Shown: in pieces, positions 1-7,400 of the stretch
How positions within the stretch are numbered: the first letter of the stretch is position 1
Layout: every line of letters starts with the position of its first letter
DNA from: JBOHER01 sp050701115
GTDB taxonomy: Bacteria > Actinomycetota > Actinomycetes > Mycobacteriales > Pseudonocardiaceae
Reading direction: 5' to 3'
Assembly: GCA_050701115.1 (NCBI GenBank)
Contig: JBOHER010000359.1
Coordinates: 1-10,330 of the forward strand
Length of the DNA stretch: 10,330 nucleotides
Program-made: the position numbers and the translations under genes
Notes under the pieces: generated by a model
The model's database searches: none
What the model was told of the DNA's origin: nothing
The model's input: the letters and a program-made list of their open reading frames with translations, nothing else

Positions 1-529
1 TCGCGGTGTCGCCGTAGCGCCTGATGCGCAGCGGCCGGTAGCGCTCCGGCCAGCCGATGTCACCGTCCCGCAGTGCACGCTCGACCACGATCAGCCCGCC
101 CGGTGCGATCCACCCGCCCTCGGCCAGTGACCGCAGCACCCCGCTCAGTTCGATGTTGGACAGCGCATACGGCGGATCGGCGAGCACGACGTCGAACCGC
201 GTGGCCGCGCCTTCGGCAACCACCACTTCGACTTTGCCCTGCCGCACCGTGCCACCGAGTGCGAGGGAGCTGACATTCCCGCGAAGAACCTCGGCGGCGC
301 GCCGGTCGGCCTCGATGAAATACGCATCGGAGGCTCCCCGGGAGAGTGCCTCCAGACCGAGCGCGCCCGACCCGGCGTACAAATCAAGCACCCGGGCGCC
401 GGCCAGCTCATGTCCGGCATCAAGCGCGCTGAACAGTGCCTCGCGCACCCGCTCGGAGGTCGGCCGGGTGCCGCCCGCAGGCACCCGCAATCGCCTGCCG
501 CCCGCGACGCCGGCCACGATCCTGGTCAT
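1..529 (-). CDS. rsmD: 16S rRNA (guanine(966)-N2)-methyltransferase RsmD, 3' end cut off by window
   Basis: This SAM-dependent methyltransferase would methylate the exocyclic N2 of G966 of 16S rRNA during 30S assembly in the cytoplasm. The reading frame is open to the left edge; 176 residues are visible and the family is usually about 185-190, so only roughly ten residues are missing. The N-terminus reads MTRIVAGVAGGRRL, the usual RsmD opening with its RNA-facing basic GGRRL stretch. Residues 47-58 are the SAM-binding motif I (VLDLYAGSGALG), 118-121 the catalytic DPPY motif, and 170-175 (RRYGDT) match the conserved end. I chose the ATG at 529 over an in-frame ATG at 547 because an AGGA lies seven bases upstream of 529 and the protein then starts exactly as family members do. 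In mycobacteria this gene follows pyruvate carboxylase directly and precedes coaD; here helD and a cyclase gene intervene. Confidence 0.95.
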   Translation of the reverse strand, partial: MTRIVAGVAGGRRLRVPAGGTRPTSERVREALFSALDAGHELAGARVLDLYAGSGALGLEALSRGASDAYFIEADRRAAEVLRGNVSSLALGGTVRQGKVEVVVAEGAATRFDVVLADPPYALSNIELSGVLRSLAEGGWIAPGGLIVVERALRDGDIGWPERYRPLRIRRYGDTA

Positions 530-536
530 GTCCGCA

Positions 537-540
537 TCCT
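537..540 (-). promoter_or_regulatory. Ribosome binding site deciding the rsmD start
   Basis: AGGA on the minus strand lies seven bases before the ATG at 529. It supports the start MTRIVAGV rather than the in-frame ATG at 547, which would add six residues (MRQDAD) and itself overlaps this site. Confidence 0.6.
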
Positions 541-582
541 GCCGCATGTGAGATGCCGTGCGTTCTTCACCGGGACCTGGTA

Positions 583-597
583 GCCGGGTCACCCGGC
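583..597. promoter_or_regulatory. Perfect inverted repeat, candidate operator for helD and/or rsmD
   Basis: The sequence GCCGGGT-C-ACCCGGC has perfect 7-bp arms around one central base. It lies in the divergent spacer between rsmD and helD, five bases before a possible -10 hexamer for helD (603-608). A regulator bound here would cover the spacer and -35 region of that promoter. A one-base loop makes an RNA hairpin of this exact form unlikely, so a DNA-binding site is the better reading. Its function is inferred only, and GC-rich DNA produces short palindromes by chance. Confidence 0.4.
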
Positions 598-602
598 CTC
601 GG

Positions 603-608
603 TATTCT
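603..608 (+). promoter_or_regulatory. Possible -10 element of helD
   Basis: TATTCT fits the actinobacterial TANNNT -10 pattern and stands out in GC-rich surroundings. It lies 49 bases upstream of the GTG start, giving a predicted leader of about 40 bases. No good -35 hexamer is visible 16-18 bases upstream, where the palindrome at 583-597 sits. The call rests on the hexamer alone. Confidence 0.3.
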
Positions 609-645
609 CGACGTTCCCACCCCACCGCTGATCGGTGAGCCCATT

Positions 646-651
646 AGGAGA
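646..651 (+). promoter_or_regulatory. Ribosome binding site of helD
   Basis: AGGAGA lies six bases before the GTG at 657. It fixes that unusual start codon as the helD start; the protein then begins MSEPRVRRAEIAVEQ and runs straight into the expected N-terminal helical region. Confidence 0.7.
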
Positions 652-656
652 GCTGC

Positions 657-2768
657 GTGTCGGAACCTCGGGTCAGGCGAGCCGAGATAGCGGTCGAACA
701 GGCCCATGTGGATCAGGTGCACGCGCGGCTCGCCGAACTGCGCGCGCAGGCCGAGGCCATGCGCAGCAAGGGGTACGAACTCGGCCACGGGGCAGCACGG
801 GAAGCCGTCTTCGAGCAGGCATCCATGCTCTTCGAGCGCGACATGATGGTCTTCCACGCCACTCAGACGCTGCAGACGCTCGACGCGGAGTACGAGGGCC
901 TGATCTTCGGCAGGCTCGACCACACGAATCAGGAGACGACCTACGTCGGGCGTCTCGGCATCCGCGACGCCGAGTTCGACAACCTGGTCACCGACTGGCG
1001 CGCCCCGGCGGCGGCCCCGTTCTACCAGGCCACCGCCGAGGACCCGATGGAGGTGGTCCGGCGTCGGGTCATCAGGTGCTCGGGGCAGACCGTGCTGGAT
1101 CTGGACGACGACGTGCTGATAGCGCACGCCGTCGACGGGAGGATGAACATCGTCGGTGAGGGCGCCCTGATGGCCGCACTGGGGCGTGCCCGCGGCGAGA
1201 AGATGCGCGACATCGTCGCGACCATCCAACGGGAGCAGGATGAGGTGATCAGGGCGCCCTGGCGCGGCGTCACCGAGATCACCGGCGGGCCTGGCACCGG
1301 AAAGACCGCGGTGGCCCTGCACCGCACTGCCTACCTGCTCTACCGGCACCGCAAGCAACTCGGCGGCGCAGGGGTGCTGGTGGTCGGGCCGTCCGGAGTG
1401 TTCACCAACTACATCTCCCGCGTGCTGCCCTCGATGGGTGAGACCACGGTCGAGTTGCGCGCCCTCGGCGACGTGCTCGACGGGCTCATCGCCGAGCAGC
1501 AAGATCCGGCACCGGTCGCGGCGGTCAAAGGATCACTGCGGATGCGCAAGGTGTTGCTGCGGGCGATGCGCGACACCCCTCCCGGTGCGCCGACCGAGAT
1601 GCGCATCGTCTACCGGGGCGAGGTGCTCAAGCTCAACGCCGCCGCGCTGGAACAGGTGCGCAAGCGGGTGCACGCAGGCGGCGGCCCGCCCAACCGATCG
1701 CGGGTGCGGGCCGCCGAGGCGCTACTCGCAGCGCTGGCCGACCTGGCTGAGTCGCACGCGCGAGCGGACGGCACCTCGTTCGACCGGGCAGCCCTTGTCA
1801 CCGAACTCGGCGAGCGGATCGACTTCCATCGATTCCTCGTCGTCTGGTGGCCGGTGTTGTACCCGGCGGAGGTGCTGAGCTGGCTCGGCGACGAGCAACG
1901 GCTGGCTCGTGCCGCCAAGCGGGTGCTGCACTCCCACGAGATCAGCATGCTCGCGGCATCCTTCGCCGACCGCGCATCCGGACATTCGGTCGCCGACATC
2001 GCGCTGCTCGATGAACTGCGGGTGCTGGTCGGCAAGCCGAAGCGCCGCAGGACCGCACCCGAGCCATCGGCCACCGGGTCGCCGAACGGGCGGCACCGGC
2101 CGCAACACTACGACGAGTACTCGCACGTGGTCGTCGACGAGTCGCAGGATCTGTCCCCTATGCAGTGGCGCATGGTCGGCAGACGCGGCAAGTACGCCAG
2201 CTGGACCGTTGTCGGCGACCCGGTGCAGAGCTCATGGCCGGACCCCGATGAGGCGGCTCAGGCTGCGGCGGCCGCGTTCGGCGCCAGTGCCGCCCGCAGG
2301 CGGTTCACGCTGCGCACCAACTACCGCAACTCGGCGGAGATCTTCGACCTGGCTGCCCGGACGGTCGACGGGCATGCCGAACCTGCTCAGCTGCCGCTGG
2401 CCGTGCGACACACCGGAGTCCCGCCGCAGATTCGGGACATCGACCGGTCCGCGATGGAGGAGTCGGCGCTGTCGGCCGTGCACGAACTGCTCGGCGCGGT
2501 CGACGGAACGATCGGCGTGCTCAGCTCGATGGACCGGGTCGCCGAGGTGGAGAAGTGGATGTCCACGGTGGCCGACGAGCGGCTCAAGATCGTCGGCAGC
2601 CTCGACGCAAAGGGACTGGAATACGACGCCGTGGTGCTCATCGAGCCGACCGAATTGATCAGTGAATCCACTACGGGCAGGCGGGTGCTCTATGTGGCGC
2701 TGACCCGCGCCACCCAACAACTCATCGTGCTGGCATCAGACCCAGCCTGGCTGCCCACCCAGCCGTGA
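657..2768 (+). CDS. helD: HelD-family UvrD/Rep-like ATPase, RNA polymerase recycling factor
   Basis: HelD proteins are superfamily 1 ATPases that bind RNA polymerase, push arms into its channels and use ATP to release stalled or post-termination complexes. The 703-residue protein starts with a charged, helical stretch (about 1-80) expected to form the coiled-coil arm for the secondary channel. Next comes the HelD signature region (YVGRLGIRD at 96-104, TDWRAPAAAPFY at 112-123). The ATPase motifs are Walker A GGPGTGKT (210-217), Walker B VVVDESQDLS (491-500), motif III VVGDPVQSSW (518-527), NYRNSAEI (555-562), KGLEYD (652-657) and YVALTRATQQL (679-689); all are intact. Residues 340-450 are the helical insert between the two NTPase halves. 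A basic, proline-rich low-complexity loop (459-485) precedes Walker B. Some actinobacterial relatives (HelR) confer rifamycin tolerance, which cannot be read from sequence alone. The gene is transcribed alone and converges on the cyclase gene. It could be annotated simply as an AAA ATPase, but HelD is the best match. Confidence 0.9.
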   Translation: MSEPRVRRAEIAVEQAHVDQVHARLAELRAQAEAMRSKGYELGHGAAREAVFEQASMLFERDMMVFHATQTLQTLDAEYEGLIFGRLDHTNQETTYVGRLGIRDAEFDNLVTDWRAPAAAPFYQATAEDPMEVVRRRVIRCSGQTVLDLDDDVLIAHAVDGRMNIVGEGALMAALGRARGEKMRDIVATIQREQDEVIRAPWRGVTEITGGPGTGKTAVALHRTAYLLYRHRKQLGGAGVLVVGPSGVFTNYISRVLPSMGETTVELRALGDVLDGLIAEQQDPAPVAAVKGSLRMRKVLLRAMRDTPPGAPTEMRIVYRGEVLKLNAAALEQVRKRVHAGGGPPNRSRVRAAEALLAALADLAESHARADGTSFDRAALVTELGERIDFHRFLVVWWPVLYPAEVLSWLGDEQRLARAAKRVLHSHEISMLAASFADRASGHSVADIALLDELRVLVGKPKRRRTAPEPSATGSPNGRHRPQHYDEYSHVVVDESQDLSPMQWRMVGRRGKYASWTVVGDPVQSSWPDPDEAAQAAAAAFGASAARRRFTLRTNYRNSAEIFDLAARTVDGHAEPAQLPLAVRHTGVPPQIRDIDRSAMEESALSAVHELLGAVDGTIGVLSSMDRVAEVEKWMSTVADERLKIVGSLDAKGLEYDAVVLIEPTELISESTTGRRVLYVALTRATQQLIVLASDPAWLPTQP

Positions 2769-2771
2769 CCC

Positions 2772-2801
2772 CGTGGGAAAGTCGCAGGCGACTGTCCCAC
2801 G
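2772..2801. terminator. Bidirectional hairpin terminator between helD and the cyclase gene
   Basis: Outer arms CGTGGGA (2772-2778) and TCCCACG (2795-2801) pair perfectly. They are followed by one A-G mismatch and inner arms AGTCG/CGACT closing on a four-base loop. The stem is 12 bp and fills almost the whole 37-bp gap between two convergent stop codons. There is no U-tract on either strand, which is common for actinobacterial terminators. The near-perfect symmetry means it can form in both transcripts. Confidence 0.75.
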
Positions 2802-2805
2802 CTGC

Positions 2806-4362
2806 TCAGCTACCCACGCGGATGCCGACGCGGGTGGACTGAACTCGGCCGCGCAGCCGGGTCTTCTTGTACTGCCGCCAGTGCGCGCGCTCGCCGGGGG
2901 TGGCCGCCTCCACCGCACAGATGGACACCGCGACATGGCCGGGAACCGACTTGGCCAGCTCGGTCAGCCGGGCAGCCTCGTTCACCGGGTCTCCGATGAC
3001 GGTGTACTCGAATCGGCTCTCCGCGCCCACGTTGCCCGCGACCGCGGGCCCCGCGGACACCCCGACGCCCGCGGAGAGCTCGGGCACCTCCTCCTCGAGC
3101 CGCTCGATCATCGACCGCGCGGCGGCCAGAGCCTTGCCGGGGGCGTCCTCCAGGTCAGCGGGCGCACCGAAGATCGCCAGCGCCGCATCTCCCTGGAACT
3201 TGTTGACGAATCCGTCGTGGCCGTGCACCTCATCGACCACCACCGCGAAGAACCGGTTGAGCACCTCGACCACCTCGGTCGGCGGGCGGGTGGCCGCGAG
3301 CCGGGTGGAGCCCACCACGTCCACGAACAACACCGCGACGTCCCGGACCTCGCCACCGAGTTCGACCTGCTGAGTCATGGCCACCTCGGCCACGTCCTCA
3401 CCGACATGCCTGCCGAACAGATCCTTCAACCGTTCCTGCTCGCGCAACCCGGCGAGCATGCGGTTGACCCCGGCTTGCAGCTCGCCCAGCTCCGTGCCGT
3501 CGAACACCAGCACCTCGGCGTCCAGGTCACCGCGCTCCACCTTCGCCAACGCCGCACGCACGGTCCGCATCGGCGCGGTGGTGGCTCGCGTGGTGAGCAG
3601 GGTGAGGACGAAGCCGAACACCAGTGTCGCCGATCCGAGCCCCAGCACGGTGATCACCAGTCGACCCAGCGTCACCTCGTCGCGGAACAACGCGGTGATC
3701 GCCACCAGCATCAGGCCGACGACGGGCGCGGCGGATCCGACGCCCCAGAAGAACAGCGTCCTGATGGTCACCCCCACCACCAGCCGTCGCTGCGGCGGGC
3801 CGGTGGACAACGCACGCGCCGCGATCGGCCGCAACGCGAACTCGCTGAGCAGGTACGCAATGGCGCAGGTCACCGTGCCACTGAGGATGATGCTGAACGC
3901 GACCTTCGGCACGATCTCGGGCTCGGCGAACGCGTAAAGCGTGGTGAACAACAGCAACCCGCCGAACCAGAAGGACGCCTGCATGAGGGTGAACTCGGCT
4001 GGCAACCGCAGCGTCGAGCGACGCTGCCGGTCGTCGAAGTCGGCGCCCTCGGTCACCCAGCGCAACACCCGTAGGCCCCGGACGAGGCCCCACACGGTCA
4101 CGGCGATCCACGAGAAAGAGATGTAGACGGGCACCGCGACGAAGTTGATCAGCGCGAGGTCCCTGGTGAATACCGGGGGCCCGGGCATCACCAGGGTGAC
4201 CAGGATGATGGCGAGCCCGGCCCCGACCGAGTTCGCTATCAGCAGCGAGCCCGCGAGCAGCCACCGCACGCGAATCCCCAGGCGAGTGCCTTCTTCGTTG
4301 CCCGACCCGAGCAACCATGAGCCGAACGGGTGCTCCCGCAGCACACGGTCCTCGGAAGGCAT
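2806..4362 (-). CDS. Membrane class III adenylate cyclase (six TM helices, HAMP, cyclase domain)
   Basis: The 518-residue protein should make cAMP from ATP at the inner face of the membrane, as a dimer. Six hydrophobic segments lie at about 34-58, 71-92, 123-147, 154-177, 200-224 and 233-257. A HAMP-type linker (about 258-310) follows, then the catalytic domain (about 335-500). Catalytic residues are all present: metal aspartates D348 (FVDVVGST) and D392 (KFQGDAALAIFG), adenine-selecting K388 and D458, and transition-state N461 and R465 in GDPVNEAARL. The Lys/Asp pair argues for an adenylate rather than guanylate cyclase. The layout is that of the mycobacterial Rv1318c/Rv3645 group; I do not claim orthology. 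I chose the ATG at 4362 because AAGGAG sits six bases upstream. An in-frame ATG at 4458 would add 32 basic residues encoded by repeat-rich spacer. The gene lies 100 bases downstream of pyc on the same strand, so it may be co-transcribed. The signal sensed by the membrane part is unknown. Confidence 0.92.
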   Translation of the reverse strand: MPSEDRVLREHPFGSWLLGSGNEEGTRLGIRVRWLLAGSLLIANSVGAGLAIILVTLVMPGPPVFTRDLALINFVAVPVYISFSWIAVTVWGLVRGLRVLRWVTEGADFDDRQRRSTLRLPAEFTLMQASFWFGGLLLFTTLYAFAEPEIVPKVAFSIILSGTVTCAIAYLLSEFALRPIAARALSTGPPQRRLVVGVTIRTLFFWGVGSAAPVVGLMLVAITALFRDEVTLGRLVITVLGLGSATLVFGFVLTLLTTRATTAPMRTVRAALAKVERGDLDAEVLVFDGTELGELQAGVNRMLAGLREQERLKDLFGRHVGEDVAEVAMTQQVELGGEVRDVAVLFVDVVGSTRLAATRPPTEVVEVLNRFFAVVVDEVHGHDGFVNKFQGDAALAIFGAPADLEDAPGKALAAARSMIERLEEEVPELSAGVGVSAGPAVAGNVGAESRFEYTVIGDPVNEAARLTELAKSVPGHVAVSICAVEAATPGERAHWRQYKKTRLRGRVQSTRVGIRVGS

Positions 4363-4462
4363 TGCCCGCTCCTTGCTCGGCGCGCTTACCGGGTCGATTC
4401 CCGGCCGGACTGCGCTCCTCCCTCGCTGACGCTCGGTCGATGCTCGCCCGGCCTTCATCTCC
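4363..4462. other. pyc-cyclase spacer with repeated GAGC units and a small hairpin
   Basis: This 100-bp gap contains five GAGC words on the minus strand (plus-strand positions 4368, 4375, 4414, 4431 and 4442), most within a degenerate CGAGCG/GGAGCG pattern. It also has a 5-bp-arm inverted repeat, CCGGG-TCGATT-CCCGG, at 4389-4404. No clear TANNNT promoter with a -35 partner is visible on the minus strand and there is no strong terminator, so read-through from pyc into the cyclase gene is plausible. Such small GAGC-rich units are common in actinobacterial intergenic DNA, but whether this one belongs to a genome-wide family cannot be told from one copy. Confidence 0.4.
4369..4374 (-). promoter_or_regulatory. 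Ribosome binding site deciding the cyclase start
   Basis: AAGGAG on the minus strand, six bases before the ATG at 4362, is the strongest Shine-Dalgarno match in the window. It sets the start at MPSEDRVLRE instead of the upstream in-frame ATG at 4458. Confidence 0.8.
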
Positions 4463-7400
4463 CTAGCCGAGCTCGACGAGGAGGTCGCCGCCCTCGACCT
4501 GTTGCACGGCGTTGATCGCCAGTCGGGACACCGTGCCCGCCTTGGGCGCGGTGATCGCCGCCTCCATCTTCATGGCTTCGATGGTGGCAACAGTAGCGCC
4601 GGACTGCACAGAGTCGCCTTCGGACACGGCCAGTGTGACCACGCCCGCAAAGGGCGCCGCGACGTGATTCGAGTTCGTTTTGTCGGCTTTCTCGGCCGCG
4701 GGGAAATCGGACGCGATGGAGCGGTCGCGCACCGAGATGGGGCGCAGTTGCCCGTTCAGCGTGGACATGACGGTCCGCATGCCGCGTTCGTCGGCCTCAC
4801 CGATGGCTTCCAGTTCGATGAGCAGCCGCACCCCGGGTTCGAGGTCGACGGCGTACTCCTCGCCGGGCCGCAACCCGTAGAAGAAGTCCTTGCTGGCCAC
4901 CACGCTGGTGTCGCCGTAGGCCTCCCGATGGGCTTCGAACTCCCGGGTCGGGGCGGGGAACAGCAGCCGGTTCAGCGTCGCCCTGCGCTCGACTTCCAGA
5001 CCGGCACGATCCGCCGAGGACAGCTCAGCCACCGGCTTGGCCTCGGCGCGGCCCTCCAGGGCCCTGGTGCGAAACGGCTCCGGCCAACCACCTGGCGGGT
5101 CGCCGAGCTCACCGCGCAGAAACCCGATCACCGAGTCGGGGATGTCGAACTTGCCCGGCTCGGCTTCGAAATCGGCCGGGGACACCCCGGCGCCGACCAG
5201 GTGCAGCGCCAGGTCGCCGACCACCTTCGAGGACGGCGTGACCTTCACCAGATGGCCGAGGATGTTGTCGGCGGCGGCGTACATCGCCTCGATCTCCTCG
5301 AACCGGTCCCCCAGCCCGAGCGCGATGGCCTGGGTGCGCAGGTTGGACAACTGCCCACCGGGAATCTCGTGGTGATAGACCCGTCCGGTCGGCGCGGCCA
5401 GCCCGGCCTCGAACGGCGCGTAGATCTTGCGCACGATCTCCCAGTACGGCTCGAGGTCACCCACCGCCTGCAGGTCCAGACCGGTGGGCCGATCCGAGTG
5501 ATCGGTGGCGGCCACGATCGCCGACAACGACGGCTGGCTGGTGGTGCCCGCCATCGAGGCCACCGCCCCGTCCACGGCGTCCGCCCCGGCCTGCACCGCG
5601 GCCAGATAGGTCGCCAGCTGACCGCCCGCGGTGTCGTGGGTGTGGATATGTACCGGCAGGTCGAACTCCTTGCGCAGCGCCGACACCAACCTGACCGCCG
5701 CGGGCGCCCGCAACAACCCGGCCATGTCCTTGATCGCCAGCACATGCGCACCGGCGGCCACGATCTGCTCGGCCAGCTTCAGGTAGTAGTCAAGGGTGTA
5801 GAGCTTCTCCGCCGGATTGGACAGATCCGAGGTGTAGCACAGCGCCACCTCGGCCACCGCCGTGCCGGTCGCCCGCACCGCCTCGATCGCCGGGCGCATC
5901 TGCTCGACGTCGTTGAGCGCGTCGAAAACCCGGAAGATGTCGATCCCGGTGGCGGTGGCCTCATCCACGAACGCGGTGGTCACCTCGGTCGGATAGGGGG
6001 TGTAGCCGACCGTGTTGCGGCCCCGCAGCAGCATCTGCAGGCAAATGTTGGGCACCGCCGCCCGCAACGCGGCCAGCCGCTCCCACGGGTCCTCGGCCAG
6101 AAACCGCAACGCCACATCGTAGGTCGCCCCACCCCAGCACTCCAGCGATAACAACTGCGGCAAGGTGCGGGCCACCGTCGGCGCCACCGCCAGCATGTCT
6201 TTGGTGCGCACCCGGGTCGCCAACAGCGACTGGTGCGCGTCCCGGAAGGTGGTGTCGGTGACACCGAGAGTTGGCGAGTCCCGCAACCACCGGGCGAACC
6301 CCTCCGGGCCAAGTTCGGTCAGCCGCTGCTTCGACCCCGCGGGCGGCTCCGCCGTATCCAGCGCGGGCAGCTTGCTCAGTGGGTCGACCAGCCGTGGCCG
6401 TTCGCCGTTCGGCCGGTTCACCGTCACATCCGCCAGATATGTCAACACCTTGGTGCCCCGGTCGGCCGAATGCCGCGCCGTGAGCAGGTGCGGACGCTGC
6501 TCGATGAACGACGTCGTCACCCGGCCCGCCCGGAAGTCTGGATCGTCCAGCACCGCCTGCAGGAACGGAATGTTGGTCGCCACCCCCCGGATCCGGAACT
6601 CGGCGACCGCGCGGCGCGCCCGGCCCACCGCGGTGGCCAGATCCCGGCCCCGGCAGGTCAGCTTCACCAGCATCGAGTCGAAATGCGCGCTGATCTCCGT
6701 CCCGGCGAACGCCGTCCCGCCGTCGAGGCGAATCCCAGACCCGCCCGGCGAGCGATACCCGCTGATCATCCCGGTGTCCGGGCGGAACCCGTTGGCCGGA
6801 TCCTCAGTGGTGATCCGACACTGCAACGCCGCCCCGCGCAGATAAATCGCATCCTGGGTCAGGCCCAGGTCGGCCAGCGTCTGCCCCGCCGCGATCCGCA
6901 ACTGCGACTGCACCAGATCCACATCGGTGACCTCCTCGGTCACGGTGTGCTCCACCTGGATCCGCGGGTTCATCTCGATGAAAACGTGGTTGCCGTGCTC
7001 GTCCAGCAGAAACTCCACGGTGCCCGCATTCCGGTAGCCGATCTGCCGGGCGAACGCCACCGCGTCGGCACAGATCCGATCCCGCAACTCCGGATCCAGG
7101 TTCGGCGCCGGGGCCAGTTCGATCACCTTCTGGTGCCGACGCTGCACCGAGCAGTCCCGCTCGTAGAGGTGGATGACGTTGCCCTGCCCGTCGGCCAGGA
7201 TCTGCACCTCGACATGCCGCGGATTGACCACCGCCTTCTCCAGGAACACCGTAGGATCACCGAAGGCCGACTCGGCCTCCCGCGCCGCCGCTTCGATCGC
7301 CTCGGCCAATTGAGCCGGCTCGGACACCCGGCGCATACCCCGGCCACCACCCCCGGCCACCGCCTTGACGAACAGCGGAAAACCGATCCTCTCGGACGCC

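Noticed and set aside
567..1502. 311-codon minus-strand frame over the 5' part of helD
   Set aside because: It is a shadow of helD codons with no recognisable domain, and it would also span the rsmD-helD promoter region.
2773..4074. 433-codon plus-strand frame antisense to the cyclase gene
   Set aside because: Its composition is His/Arg/Gln-rich without any family resemblance. It begins inside the terminator hairpin, and the minus-strand cyclase explains the region fully.
4389..4404. tRNA T-arm-like sequence CCGGG-TCGATT-CCCGG
   Set aside because: It looks like a T-arm but the loop is one base short (six instead of seven). The bases upstream are cyclase coding sequence and ribosome binding site, with no anticodon or acceptor arm. 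Chance resemblance is more likely than a tRNA remnant or attachment site.
4363..4458. Upstream ATG at 4458 extending the cyclase by 32 residues
   Set aside because: The GGGAG before it is too close to serve as a ribosome binding site. The added residues are basic and come from repeat-like spacer, while a strong AAGGAG serves the ATG at 4362.
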